From positions 1 through 64,000 of the forward strand of contig JADLAV010000018.1 of NCBI GenBank assembly GCA_020848075.1: 64,000 nt of DNA, written 5' to 3'. The notes under the pieces are model-generated. The model was not told the DNA's origin and made no database searches. It saw nothing but the letters and a program-made list of their open reading frames with translations. Positions within the stretch are counted from its first letter, which is position 1; every line of letters begins with the position of its first letter. This DNA comes from Burkholderiales bacterium (lineage in GTDB: Bacteria > Pseudomonadota > Gammaproteobacteria > Burkholderiales > SG8-39). Below are positions 1-9,055 of the stretch, one piece after another. Both the position numbers and the translations under genes were made by a program.

Positions 1-55
1 AACCAGTTCGTCCAGTAGCGCGCCCCGGCCCCACACCAGCTCCCAGGAGGCGTAG

Positions 56-187
56 ATGGAGACCTCGGTCGACACCGGTCACGCGCCGCGCCCGGACACG
101 CGGCCCGAGCCGCGCTCCGCGGCGGTGGTGATGGCCGAACGCAAAGTCCTCCGCTACCTGCCGCGCGTGAGCTACGGGGCCGCATGA
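56..187 (+). CDS. Small unrecognised ORF coupled to the CoA ligase gene
   Basis: This 43-codon ORF begins METSVDTGHAPRPDTRP and ends VLRYLPRVSYGAA. A strong Shine-Dalgarno (AGGAGG, 45-50) sits six bases before its ATG, and its stop overlaps the ligase start as ATGA (184-187), the usual sign of translational coupling. A different frame ends at TAG 16-18 (reading NQFVQ), which may be the tail of the preceding gene beyond the window. I do not recognise the peptide. It has no membrane segment or motif. It may be a genuine small subunit or only a leader ORF feeding ribosomes to the ligase. Confidence 0.35.
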   Translation: METSVDTGHAPRPDTRPEPRSAAVVMAERKVLRYLPRVSYGAA

Positions 188-1719
188 GCCTGCCGGCCGT
201 TCACCCGACCGTCGTCCACATGCTCGCCGACGCGGCGCGCCACGCGGGCGACGCGACCGCGCTCGTGTTCGGCGAGACGCGGCTCACTTACGCGCAGTAC
301 CTGCGCTGCGTGGCCGGCTTCGCGGACGAGCTCGAACGGCTCGGCGCGCGGGGTTCGCGCGTCGCGTTGGTGTGCGGCAACTCGCTCGACATGCCGATCG
401 CCACCTTCGCCGCGCACGCGGCCGGCGCGCAGGCGGTGCCGATCAACCCGGCTTACACCACGCGCGAGCTCGAGCACATCCTGCGCGACGCCGCGCCGGC
501 GGTCGTGGTCCACGACGCGGAAGTGCGCGCGACGGTCGAACCGCTCGCCGTCGCGCTGAAGGTGCCGCATCGCATCGAGATCGGCGGCGCAGCTGCGAGC
601 CCGCTCACCCGCTGGCGCGCCGGCGCGGACCGAAGATTGCCCGAGCCGCTGCCGTCGCCCGACGAGCTCGCCTCGCTGCAGTACACCGGCGGCACGACCG
701 GGCTGCCCAAGGGGGTCAACATCACGCATGCGCAGATGAGCGTGAACATCAGCCAGCGCGAAGCTGCGCTCCCCACCCGCGCCGACGACGAAGCGGTCCT
801 CTGCATGATGCCGCTCTTCCACGTGTTCGCGGCGGCGATGTGTCTGCATCTTGCGCCGTACTGCCGCGGCAAGCTGGTGATCCTGCCGCGCTACAAGCCC
901 GATGTCGTGCTCGAAACGATCGAGCGCGAGCAGGTCACCCGCCTGCCGGCCGGACCGACGGTGTTCATCGGCCTGCTCGCGCACGAGCGCTTCGCGCGCA
1001 CCGACTTCTCGCACCTGCGCACCGCGTACTCGGGATCGGCCCCGCTGCCGGAGGCGACGCTCCAGCAGTGGCTCGCGGCGACCGGCACGCCGATCCTCGA
1101 GGGCTTCGGCCAGACCGAGGCGGGCCCGGTGCTCACCTACGTGCGCGAGGGTGCGGCGCTCCGCCCCGGCTCGGTCGGCCCGGCGCTGCCGCTCACCGAG
1201 ATCCAGATTGTCGACGTAGAAACCGGAACGCGGATCCTTGCGCCCGGCGAGCGGGGCGAGATCCGCGCGCGCGGCCCGCAGATCATGAGCGGTTACCGCA
1301 ACCGGCCGCAGGAGACGGCCGAGGCGCTGCGGGACGGCTGGCTCTACACCGGCGACATCGGCGAGCTCGACGCCGACGGCTGGCTCTACATTCGCGACCG
1401 CAAGAAGGACATGGCGATCGTGGGTGGCTACAATGTCTATCCGCGCGAAGTGGACGAGGTGCTGTTCGCGCATCCGGATGTGAAAGAGGCGGCCTGCGCG
1501 GGGGTTCCGGACCCGTACTACGGCGAATCGATCCGCGCCTACGTCGTGCTCAAGGCCGGGGCGCGCGTCACCGCGGAGGACGTCCTCGCGCACTGCAAGG
1601 CGAACCTCGCGCGGTACAAGGTCCCGGCCAGGATCTACCTGGCGAGCGAGCTGCCGCGCACCACCGTCGGCAAGATCGATCGGATCGCGCTGCGCCAGAA
1701 GCTCGCGACGGAGGGATAG
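184..1719 (+). CDS. AMP-forming acyl/aryl-CoA ligase
   Basis: A 511-residue member of the ANL superfamily, which activates a carboxylic acid with ATP and forms the CoA thioester. The AMP-binding loop reads YTGGTTGLPKG (about residues 161-171), followed by GFGQTEAGP, the YTGD motif, the hinge DRKKD and the C-terminal catalytic lysine in TTVGKIDR. Length is normal for the family. It starts within the stop of the upstream ORF (ATGA) and lies four bases before the molybdenum-enzyme subunit gene, so it probably supplies that enzyme with its CoA-ester substrate. A 4-hydroxybenzoate or related aromatic acid is likely from context. The sequence alone looks more like a generic FadD-type ligase, so the substrate is inference. 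Confidence 0.85.
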   Translation: MSLPAVHPTVVHMLADAARHAGDATALVFGETRLTYAQYLRCVAGFADELERLGARGSRVALVCGNSLDMPIATFAAHAAGAQAVPINPAYTTRELEHILRDAAPAVVVHDAEVRATVEPLAVALKVPHRIEIGGAAASPLTRWRAGADRRLPEPLPSPDELASLQYTGGTTGLPKGVNITHAQMSVNISQREAALPTRADDEAVLCMMPLFHVFAAAMCLHLAPYCRGKLVILPRYKPDVVLETIEREQVTRLPAGPTVFIGLLAHERFARTDFSHLRTAYSGSAPLPEATLQQWLAATGTPILEGFGQTEAGPVLTYVREGAALRPGSVGPALPLTEIQIVDVETGTRILAPGERGEIRARGPQIMSGYRNRPQETAEALRDGWLYTGDIGELDADGWLYIRDRKKDMAIVGGYNVYPREVDEVLFAHPDVKEAACAGVPDPYYGESIRAYVVLKAGARVTAEDVLAHCKANLARYKVPARIYLASELPRTTVGKIDRIALRQKLATEG

Positions 1720-1723
1720 CGCC

Positions 1724-4012
1724 ATGGGTGCGTACACGGTCATCGGAAAGAAGACGCCGAAATCGGACGCGATCGCCAAGGTGACCGGCGAAGCGCGCTA
1801 CGCGACCGACGTCTACCTGCGCAACATGCTCTGGGCGCGGGTGCTGCGCAGCCCGCTCGCGCACGCGCGCATCGTGCGAATCGATACCGCGAAGGCGCGC
1901 GCCCTGAAGGGCGTGCACGCCGTGCTGACGGCAGCGGACGTCCCGGACGCCCGCTACGGCGCGCTGGTGCTCGACATGGGCATCTTCGCGCGCGGAAAGG
2001 TCCGCTACATCGGCGAGGCGGTGGCGGCGGTGGCCGCGGCGGACGAGGAGACCGCGGCGCGTGCGGCCGAGCTGATCGAGGTCGAGTACGATCCGCTCCC
2101 GGCGGTATTCGACCCCCTCGAGGCGCTCGCGCCGGACGCGCCGATCGTGCACGAGGGGCTCGCGGGCTACACGACGCTGTTCGAGCGCACCGCGCGCGCG
2201 ATGCGGGGCAACGTCAACTACCAGGCCGAGATCTTGTCGGGCGACGTCGAGGCGGGCTTCGCCGCGTCCGACGTCGTCTTCGAGGACACCTACCAGGTCC
2301 AGAAGCAGCACCCGTCGTACATGGAGCCCAACTCGACGGTCGCCGACGTCGACGCCGAGGGGCGGCTGATCATCTACAACACCACCCAGCGGCCGCACAT
2401 CAACCAGGCGATCCTCTCGTCGCTGCTCGGCGTGCCCATCGCGAAGATCCGGGTGGTGCCGTGCCACGTCGGCGGCGGGTTCGGGGGCAAGAACCGCACG
2501 CTCACCGAGCCGACCGCCGCGGCGCTCGCGCTCAAGACGCGGCGTCCGGTGCGCCTCACGTTCTCGCACGAGGAGGAATTCACCTCGGCGACGACGCGCC
2601 ACGGCGGGGTGATCAAGCTGAAGACCGGCGTCAGGCAGGACGGAACGCTCGTCGCCTCGCAGGTGTCCCTGTACTATGACTGCGGCGCGTACGCGCCGAC
2701 GCCGAACGCGGTGTGGATCGGCGCGATCTCGGCGACCGGCCCCTACCGGATCCCGCACGTGCAGGTGGAGGCGTTCTCGATCTACACCAACAAGATGATG
2801 AGCGGAGCCTTCCGCGGCTATGGTGCGCCGCAGTCGACGTTCGCGCGCGAGTCGCAGATGGACCGGATCGCCCGCGAGCTCGGGCTCGATCCGATCGAGC
2901 TGCGGCTGAAGAACTGCCTCGTCGAAGGCGACCGGCTGCACACCGGCCAGCCGCTGCACAGCGTGCAGATCCGGGAAACGCTGCTCAAGGCGCGCGAAAT
3001 GGTGGGCTGGAAGGGGCCGCGTCTCGGACCCAACCGCGCGCTCGGCGTGGCGTGCGGGATCTTCGCCTGCGGCGGCTTCGCGACCTCGAGCATCGTGAAG
3101 ATGAACCTCGACGGCACCGCCACCGTGGCCACCGGTGCGATGGACATGGGGCAGGGGCTGCGCACCGTGATGCGCCAGATCGCCGCCGAGGTGCTCGGGC
3201 TCGCGCCCGACGACGTCACGGCGGTGATCGGCGACACCGACCTCACGCCGTTCGATGTCGGGATCTTCGGCGACCGCGGCACGCATACCGCGGGCCAGGC
3301 GGTGAAGCTCGCCGCCGAGGACGCACGCGATCAGATCGTCGCATCGGCGGCGGCGAGCCTCGGCGTGGCGGCAGATCGCCTCGTGCTGCGCGACAAGAAG
3401 GTGGTCGACCAGACCTCGCCCGACCGGTTCCTGTACCTGCGCGACGTGCTCGGCGGCGGCCAGTACAAGAAGGGCGGTCCGGTGATCGGCAAGGCCTCGA
3501 TCAATCTCACCGAGCAGGCGTTCGATCCAGAGATCGTGCGCGGCGCAGCAACCAAGATGTTCTCGACCTATACCTTCGCCACGCACGTGGCCGAGGTCGA
3601 GGTCGATCCGCTTACCGGCGTGGCCAAGGTCGACAAGATCACCGCGGTGCACGATTGCGGCACGGTCATCAATCCCGACGGGCTGCGCGGTCAGATCATC
3701 GGCGGAATGGCGACCGGCCTGGGCTATGCGCTCTACGAGGACGTGATCATCGAGAACGGCCAGGTGCAGAACCCGAGCTTCCTCGAGTGCCGGCCGCCGA
3801 CCGCGGTGGACATGCCGGCGATCGAGTTCGCGACGGTCGAAGGCTTCGACGAGAAGGGCCCGTTCGGCGCCAAGGGGGTGGGCAACGTCTCGGTGATCAA
3901 CATTGCACCGGCGATCGCGAACGCAGTCGAGCATGCGGTCGGCGCACGCGTGACGAGCCTGCCAGTGACGCCGCTGAAAGTGCTGCGCGCGCTCGGGGCG
4001 GAAGGAGGCTGA
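1724..4012 (+). CDS. hcrA: Molybdenum-binding large subunit, 4-hydroxybenzoyl-CoA reductase type
   Basis: A 762-residue xanthine-oxidase-family large subunit carrying the molybdopterin cytosine dinucleotide site. Visible landmarks are the N-terminal a/b hammerhead domain (about 20-130), GGGFGGKNRTLTEPTAA, GAFRGYGAPQ and the C-terminal GPFGAKGVGN. Family members reductively dehydroxylate 4-hydroxybenzoyl-CoA to benzoyl-CoA or hydroxylate other substrates. The assignment rests mainly on the partner subunit downstream. The ATG is preceded by GGAGGG. Odd point: the position usually occupied by the active-site Glu (KGxGE in xanthine-oxidase relatives) reads Asn (KGVGN). It forms an operon with the FAD and iron-sulfur subunit genes that follow. 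Confidence 0.8.
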   Translation: MGAYTVIGKKTPKSDAIAKVTGEARYATDVYLRNMLWARVLRSPLAHARIVRIDTAKARALKGVHAVLTAADVPDARYGALVLDMGIFARGKVRYIGEAVAAVAAADEETAARAAELIEVEYDPLPAVFDPLEALAPDAPIVHEGLAGYTTLFERTARAMRGNVNYQAEILSGDVEAGFAASDVVFEDTYQVQKQHPSYMEPNSTVADVDAEGRLIIYNTTQRPHINQAILSSLLGVPIAKIRVVPCHVGGGFGGKNRTLTEPTAAALALKTRRPVRLTFSHEEEFTSATTRHGGVIKLKTGVRQDGTLVASQVSLYYDCGAYAPTPNAVWIGAISATGPYRIPHVQVEAFSIYTNKMMSGAFRGYGAPQSTFARESQMDRIARELGLDPIELRLKNCLVEGDRLHTGQPLHSVQIRETLLKAREMVGWKGPRLGPNRALGVACGIFACGGFATSSIVKMNLDGTATVATGAMDMGQGLRTVMRQIAAEVLGLAPDDVTAVIGDTDLTPFDVGIFGDRGTHTAGQAVKLAAEDARDQIVASAAASLGVAADRLVLRDKKVVDQTSPDRFLYLRDVLGGGQYKKGGPVIGKASINLTEQAFDPEIVRGAATKMFSTYTFATHVAEVEVDPLTGVAKVDKITAVHDCGTVINPDGLRGQIIGGMATGLGYALYEDVIIENGQVQNPSFLECRPPTAVDMPAIEFATVEGFDEKGPFGAKGVGNVSVINIAPAIANAVEHAVGARVTSLPVTPLKVLRALGAEGG

Positions 4013-4013
4013 C

Positions 4014-5039
4014 GTGCAGCCCTTGCCGAAGTTCGAATACCGGGAGCCCGAGAGCGTTGCAGAGGCGGCGCGGCTGCTCGCCGAATTTGGCAGCCGGGCG
4101 AAGCTGATCGGCGGCGGCACCGACCTGGTGCCGTCGATGCGGCAGGGTCTGTTCGCCCCGGCATGCGTGATCTCCCTGCAGCGAATCGCCGGCCTGCGCG
4201 GCATCGCATGGGAGGAGGGTGCAGGGCTGCGGATCGGTGCGCTGACGACGCTGCGCGAAGTGGAAGCAAGCACGGAGGCGCGCGCGCGGTTCCCATTCCT
4301 CGCCGCAGCTGCCCGCGAGGTCGGATCCCCGCAGCTGCGCGAGATGGGGACGGTGGGCGGCAACCTCTGCCTCGACACGCGCTGCCGCTACTACAACCAG
4401 TCCGAGGACTGGCAGGACTGCGTCGAGGCGTGCGTGAAGCGCGGCGGCGAGTTCTGCAAGGCCTCGCCGAACGGCCGCGCACGCAAGTGCTTCGCCGTGT
4501 TCTCGGCGGACCTCGCGACCGCGCTCGTCGCCGCCGGCGCGCGCGTGACCCTGCAATCGGCAGGCGGCGCACGCACGATCGACCTCGCCGACTACTACAC
4601 CGGCGACGGCGCGAGCCCGCATGCAGCGAAGCCCGGCGAGGTGCTGACCGAGGTCCTCGTTCCGGGCCGGATGCAAGGCGTCTTCGGCACCTATCTCAAG
4701 TATCGTGTGCGGCAGGCGATCGACTACCCGATCGCCGGCGTGGCGCTGACGCTCCGGGCGCGCGATGGCCGCGTCCACGACGCGCGCATGATCGTCGGTG
4801 GGGTCGCCTCGCGGCCGTTGGTCGTGAAGGCCGTGCCCGAGCTGCTCGAAGGCAGGGTGCTCGATGAACCGCTGGTCGAGTCGGCGGCGCGGCTCGCCCG
4901 CAAGGCGGCGACGCCGCTCGCCAACACCGCCGGGGACCGCGCCCACCGCAGGCAGATGGTCTACGAGTTCGCGCGGCGCGCCCTCGCCCAGGCGGCGGCG
5001 CACGCCGCAGTGGCCACCGGCGAGAAGGGAGCGCGATGA
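4014..5039 (+). CDS. hcrB: FAD and [4Fe-4S] subunit, 4-hydroxybenzoyl-CoA reductase type
   Basis: A 341-residue FAD-binding subunit of the CoxM/xanthine dehydrogenase type, with the FAD loop LIGGGTDLVP (31-40) and GTVGGNLCLDTRC (112-124). Between residues 119 and 159 lies an insertion with cysteines at 119, 124, 136, 140, 148 and 159. Ordinary xanthine dehydrogenase FAD subunits lack it. In Thauera 4-hydroxybenzoyl-CoA reductase this loop holds an extra [4Fe-4S] cluster. This is the best evidence for the identity of the whole complex. The gene starts with GTG behind AAGGAGG (4002-4008), two bases after the large-subunit stop, and its own stop overlaps the next gene as ATGA. Confidence 0.82.
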   Translation: MQPLPKFEYREPESVAEAARLLAEFGSRAKLIGGGTDLVPSMRQGLFAPACVISLQRIAGLRGIAWEEGAGLRIGALTTLREVEASTEARARFPFLAAAAREVGSPQLREMGTVGGNLCLDTRCRYYNQSEDWQDCVEACVKRGGEFCKASPNGRARKCFAVFSADLATALVAAGARVTLQSAGGARTIDLADYYTGDGASPHAAKPGEVLTEVLVPGRMQGVFGTYLKYRVRQAIDYPIAGVALTLRARDGRVHDARMIVGGVASRPLVVKAVPELLEGRVLDEPLVESAARLARKAATPLANTAGDRAHRRQMVYEFARRALAQAAAHAAVATGEKGAR

Positions 5040-5560
5040 AGCAGGTCGTCCTACTGAACGTCAATGACGCCGAGCACGAGTTGCTGCTCGACCCGAGCCG
5101 CACGCTGCTCGAGGTGCTGCGCGAGTCGCTCGGTCTCACCGGCACGAAGGAAGTCTGCCTGCTCGGCTCGTGCGGCGCCTGCACCGTGCTGGTGGACGAC
5201 CGGCCGGTGCTCGCCTGCCTGACGCTGGCGAGCGCTTGCCAGGGGAAACGGGTCCTCACTATCGAAGGGCTCCGTCAGGGCGAGCGGCTCCATCCGCTGC
5301 AGCAAGCGTTCATCGACAAGGGTGCGGTGCAGTGCGGCTTCTGCACGCCGGGGATGATCATGGCTGGCAAGGCGCTGCTCGACCGCAATCCGCAGCCGAC
5401 ACCGGAGGAGGCGCGGGAAGCGATCGCGGGCAACCTCTGCCGCTGCACCGGTTACCAGCAGATCGTCGAGGCGATCGTGGCGGCGCCAGCGGTCGAGCAG
5501 GCTGCCCGGACGCCCGTGGCGGACGGCGGGCAGTACCTGATGCCCGACATGGCCGAGTAG
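5036..5560 (+). CDS. hcrC: [2Fe-2S] small subunit, 4-hydroxybenzoyl-CoA reductase type
   Basis: A 174-residue electron-transfer subunit with two [2Fe-2S] sites. The plant-ferredoxin-like site is the CLLGSCGACTVL region, with a later cysteine in LAC. The second is QCGFCTPGM with NLCRCTGYQ. It passes electrons between the FAD subunit and the molybdenum centre. The ATG overlaps the stop of the FAD subunit gene (ATGA, 5036-5039) and follows AGAAGGGA, so the three subunits are probably made in equal amounts. Length fits the family (about 160-175 residues). Confidence 0.85.
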   Translation: MKQVVLLNVNDAEHELLLDPSRTLLEVLRESLGLTGTKEVCLLGSCGACTVLVDDRPVLACLTLASACQGKRVLTIEGLRQGERLHPLQQAFIDKGAVQCGFCTPGMIMAGKALLDRNPQPTPEEAREAIAGNLCRCTGYQQIVEAIVAAPAVEQAARTPVADGGQYLMPDMAE

Positions 5561-5678
5561 CGAGCACTGGGATGAGGCGCACCCGGAGCACCTTTGCGGG
5601 CTCGCGCGCACGGGCGCTCGGCCGCACGCCGAAGCGCATCCCCCGATCCGGACAGACGGCGAACAACGGAGGACTGAC

Positions 5679-6107
5679 ATGAAAGTGAACAAGATCGACC
5701 ACATCTGCGTCGCGGTGCGCAACCTCGAGCAGGCGCGCAAAGTCTGGGAACCGGTCCTCGGCAAGAGCGCACCCGACGACGCCTACGTCGACGAGCCGGA
5801 GAAGATCCGGGTCGCACGCTACTGGCTGGGCGAGGTCGGCTTCGAACTGATGGAGTCCACCACGCCCGACGGCGAGGTGGCGAAGTTCATCGAGAAGCGG
5901 GGCGAGGGGGTGATGCTGATCAGCTTCAACGTGGACAACACCCGTCACTCGATGGAGGAGCTGAAGGGCAAGGGCTACCCCTTCATCGGCGGCGCGCGGC
6001 CGTTCCGCGACTGCGAGTTCGCGTTCCTCCCGCCGAAGACGATGAACGGCGTGCTGCTCGAGTTGATCGACTACAAGTGGCGCGAGCTGCCGGGCGGCAA
6101 GCCCTGA
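5679..6107 (+). CDS. VOC-fold protein, methylmalonyl-CoA epimerase-like
   Basis: A 142-residue vicinal-oxygen-chelate protein with two glyoxalase-type halves. It opens KIDHICVAVRNLEQARK, which carries the first metal-ligand His, and contains LISFNVDN and NGVLLELIDYK, with a likely ligand Glu near residue 130. The arrangement resembles methylmalonyl-CoA/ethylmalonyl-CoA epimerases, but lactoylglutathione-lyase-like or dioxygenase-like roles are not excluded. GGAGG lies just before the ATG. It sits 118 bases after the hcrABC-like genes on the same strand, so it may act on a CoA ester from the same pathway. That link is inference from position. Confidence 0.7.
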   Translation: MKVNKIDHICVAVRNLEQARKVWEPVLGKSAPDDAYVDEPEKIRVARYWLGEVGFELMESTTPDGEVAKFIEKRGEGVMLISFNVDNTRHSMEELKGKGYPFIGGARPFRDCEFAFLPPKTMNGVLLELIDYKWRELPGGKP

Positions 6108-6330
6108 CGCTTTTGGGCCGGCGGCCGCGGCGGAGCGTCGCTGCTATGCGGTGAACCGCGCACGTCGACAACTTCCCCCGAGACCGCCTGCCGCCGGCGG
6201 ACATCTCGCCTCCTAGTCCCTGGTGCAGGTAACCCACGGTACGGGCAGGGCTAACCTGCGTCATGGATCGGGCCCACCGGCGTCATCGGCCGGATGAGCC
6301 GCGAGGCGCTCGCCGGGGGTGACGGCGAGC

Positions 6331-6495
6331 GGCGAGCTGCAGCCCGAGGCCATCATCCAGTGGTGCGACCTCTCTCGCCCGATCTACCGTAAGATCGCTG
6401 CCCACGGCGACTTCGACTGCGAGAAGCCCCGGTTCACCTGGGAGGCTGCCCACAATGCCGCCGCGCCGCGCGAATGCGCCGGCCTCGAGTCCGCG
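6331..6495 (+). pseudogene. Remnant of the 3' end of metK (S-adenosylmethionine synthetase)
   Basis: Translating from about 6331 gives a peptide including PEAIIQWCDLSRPIYRKIAA, then HGDFDCEKPRFTWE. This matches the extreme C-terminus of bacterial MetK, which usually reads like [23 protein letters not shown] followed by a FTWE or PWE segment. The rest of the enzyme (about 340 residues) is absent from the 200 bases upstream, and conserved positions are mutated (for example AAYGHFGR is now AAHGDFDC). It lies directly upstream of two methionine-pathway genes, so it is probably a decayed metK or the relic of a rearranged met cluster. Confidence 0.6.
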
Positions 6496-6593
6496 GCTGC
6501 GTAGCCCTGCGACGGCGGGGAGCAATGACGTAAGATTCGGTACGCAGCGCCCTCAGTTGCAGCAGCCAGAGCATCCATCCGAGAGGAGTCCCC

Positions 6594-7883
6594 ATGACGA
6601 AGGCAAATCGCAAGTTCGGTTTCACCACGCAGCAACTGCACGCCGGCCAGTCGGTCGACCCGACCGGCAGCCGCACGGTGCCGATCTACCAGACCACGAG
6701 CTACGTATTCCGCAGCACCGAGCACGCGGCGAACCTCTTTGCGCTCAAGGAGCTCGGGAACATCTACACGCGCATCATGAACCCGACCAGCGACGTGCTC
6801 GAGCAGCGCATGGCCGCGCTCGAGGGCGGCGTCGCGGGACTCGCGGCCGCGTCGGGTCACGCCGCGCAGGCGCAGGCGATCTTCACGCTGTGCAACTCGG
6901 GCGACCACATCGTGAGCAGCAGCCGGCTCTACGGGGGCACCTACAACCAGTTCAACCACACGCTGCGCAACCTCGGCATCGAAGTCACCTTCGTCGATCC
7001 CAAGGACCCGAAGAACTTCGAGAAAGCGATCCGCCCGAACACCAAGATCATCTACGGCGAGACCCTCGGCAACCCTGACATGGCTGTCTTCCCCTTCGAG
7101 GAGGTGGCGGCGGCGGCGAAGAAGCACCATATCGTGCTGATGATCGACAACACTTTCGCGTCGCCCTACCTCTTCCGGCCGATCGAGTGGGGCGCGAACG
7201 TGGTCGTGCACAGCACCACCAAGTTCGTGGGCGGGCATGGCACCAGCATCGGCGGCATGATCGTCGACGGCGGCAACTTCGACTGGAGGAGCGGGCGCTT
7301 CCCGAACTTCACCACCCCCGATCCCTCCTACCACGGGCTCGTGTACGCGGACCTGGTCGGCGTGGGTCTGCCGCCGTTCGCGATCAAGGCGCGCGTGCAC
7401 GTGCTGCGCGACATCGGTGCGGCCGCATCGCCCTTCAACAGCTGGCTGCACCTCCAGGGCGTCGAGACCCTCAGCCTGCGCATGCGGGAGCACACGCGCA
7501 ACGCGCAGGCAGTGGCCGAGTTTCTCGCGAAGCACAACAAGGTGAGCTGGGTCATGTATCCTGGCCTCAAGAGCCACCCGGACTACGAGCGCGCGAAGAA
7601 GTACCTGCCGAAGGGCTGCGGGGCGATCATGGGCTTCGGCATCAAGGGCGGCGCGGCCGCCGGCCAGAAGTTCATCGAGAGCCTCCAGCTGTTCAGCCAC
7701 CTCGCCAACGTGGGCGATGCGAAGAGTCTCGCGATCCACCCTGCCACGACCACCCACAGCCAGTTGAGCCCCGAGGAGCAGGTCGCAGCCGGGGCGACGC
7801 CCGACTTCGTGCGGCTGAGCGTCGGCATCGAGGACATCGACGACATCCTGTGGGACCTCGACCAGGCGCTGACAGCCGCCTAG
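6594..7883 (+). CDS. metY: O-acetylhomoserine sulfhydrylase
   Basis: A 429-residue PLP enzyme of the Cys/Met metabolism family. It forms homocysteine from an O-acylhomoserine and sulfide, in the cytoplasm. The PLP-binding lysine is K210 in [19 protein letters not shown], and the aspartate that pairs with the pyridine nitrogen is D185 in [11 protein letters not shown]. Length fits the O-acetylhomoserine-using type (about 420-440). GAGAGGAG precedes the ATG. The next gene is metA, whose residue 111 predicts acetyl-CoA use, so O-acetylhomoserine is the likely substrate. No methionine riboswitch could be recognised upstream. Confidence 0.85.
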   Translation: MTKANRKFGFTTQQLHAGQSVDPTGSRTVPIYQTTSYVFRSTEHAANLFALKELGNIYTRIMNPTSDVLEQRMAALEGGVAGLAAASGHAAQAQAIFTLCNSGDHIVSSSRLYGGTYNQFNHTLRNLGIEVTFVDPKDPKNFEKAIRPNTKIIYGETLGNPDMAVFPFEEVAAAAKKHHIVLMIDNTFASPYLFRPIEWGANVVVHSTTKFVGGHGTSIGGMIVDGGNFDWRSGRFPNFTTPDPSYHGLVYADLVGVGLPPFAIKARVHVLRDIGAAASPFNSWLHLQGVETLSLRMREHTRNAQAVAEFLAKHNKVSWVMYPGLKSHPDYERAKKYLPKGCGAIMGFGIKGGAAAGQKFIESLQLFSHLANVGDAKSLAIHPATTTHSQLSPEEQVAAGATPDFVRLSVGIEDIDDILWDLDQALTAA

Positions 7884-7956
7884 CTCGGCGCCTCCCGGAA
7901 GCACGGCGGGCCGGGGCGAGGCGCAAGCGCGCTACGCCCCTGCCGCCCGCATCGCC

Positions 7957-8898
7957 ATGCCGGTAAAGATCCCCTCGACGCTGCCTGCGCGCGCCACGCT
8001 GGAGGCGGAGAACGTGTTCGTGATGGGCGAGGAGCGCGCCGCGCGCCAGGACATCCGTCCGATGCGCGTGGCGATCCTCAACCTCATGCCCACCAAGATC
8101 GCCACCGAGACGCAGCTGCTGCGCCTGCTCGGCAACTCGGCGCTGCAGGTCGACGTGACGCTGCTGCACACCGCGAGCCACGAGCCGAAAAACACCGATG
8201 CCGAGCACCTGCTGCAGCACTACACGACCTTCGAGGAGGTGCGTGACGAGAAATTCGACGGCCTGATCATCACCGGAGCGCCGGTCGAGCAGCTCGAGTT
8301 CGAGGCGGTCGATTACTGGCCGGAGCTCACGCGCATCCTGGACTGGGCCGAGACGGCGGTGTGCTCGACCTTCAACATCTGCTGGGGCGCGCAGGCGGCG
8401 CTGTACCACCGCTACGGGGTGCCGAAGCACCCCCTGCCGCGCAAGCTGTTCGGCGTGTTCGAGCACCGCGTGCTCGTGCCCATGGAGCGGCTGCTACGCG
8501 GTTTCGACGACGTGTTCTTCGCGCCGCACTCGCGCCACACCGAGACGCGGCGCGCCGACCTGGAGCAGGTCCGGGACGTCACCATCCTCGCGGAGTCCGA
8601 CGAGGCCGGCGTGTACATCGCGTGCTCGGCCGACCGCCGCCACTTCTTCGTGACCGGGCACTCCGAGTACGACCCGCTCACGCTCAAGACCGAGTACGAA
8701 CGCGACCGCTCGCGCGGGCTGCCGATCGACGTGCCCAAGAACTACTTTGCCGGAGACGACCCTGCGCGGCCCCCGGAGGTGCGCTGGCGCGGCCACGCCA
8801 GTCTGCTGTATGCAAACTGGCTCAACTACTATGTGTACCAGGTCACGCCCTTCCGCGCGCAGGACATCCCGAGCGGGGCGATGCACGAGAACTTCTGA
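7957..8898 (+). CDS. metA: Homoserine O-acyltransferase, probably acetyl-CoA specific
   Basis: A 313-residue MetA-family enzyme. The nucleophile is C142 in [11 protein letters not shown], and H235 and E237 are in VTGHSEYDP. All three fall at the same numbers as in E. coli MetA. Residue 111 is Glu (TGAPVE), where succinyl-CoA-using E. coli MetA has Gly. In characterised MetA proteins Glu at this position goes with acetyl-CoA use, so the product is predicted to be O-acetylhomoserine despite the common name homoserine succinyltransferase. It lies 73 bases after metY, and the pair makes homocysteine without cystathionine. No clear Shine-Dalgarno precedes the ATG. Confidence 0.87.
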   Translation: MPVKIPSTLPARATLEAENVFVMGEERAARQDIRPMRVAILNLMPTKIATETQLLRLLGNSALQVDVTLLHTASHEPKNTDAEHLLQHYTTFEEVRDEKFDGLIITGAPVEQLEFEAVDYWPELTRILDWAETAVCSTFNICWGAQAALYHRYGVPKHPLPRKLFGVFEHRVLVPMERLLRGFDDVFFAPHSRHTETRRADLEQVRDVTILAESDEAGVYIACSADRRHFFVTGHSEYDPLTLKTEYERDRSRGLPIDVPKNYFAGDDPARPPEVRWRGHASLLYANWLNYYVYQVTPFRAQDIPSGAMHENF

Positions 8899-9055
8899 GC
8901 CAAAGCCCCGGCTCGCACCGAGTGCCGCCCTGCAAGGATCGCTCGAACTGAACCGTCCTCCGCAATGAGCGAGGCCGCGACCGCGCTCGGCCAGGGAGCA
9001 GAACGGTGATGCGAGCAGGAGAGCTCCACGAGCCGGCTCGCTCCGGGCGGCCGTC

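Noticed and set aside
6108-6330. Possible SAM or SAH riboswitch before metY
   Set aside because: I looked for the conserved SAH and SAM aptamer strings and could not build a convincing fold; only the metK relic lies in this gap.
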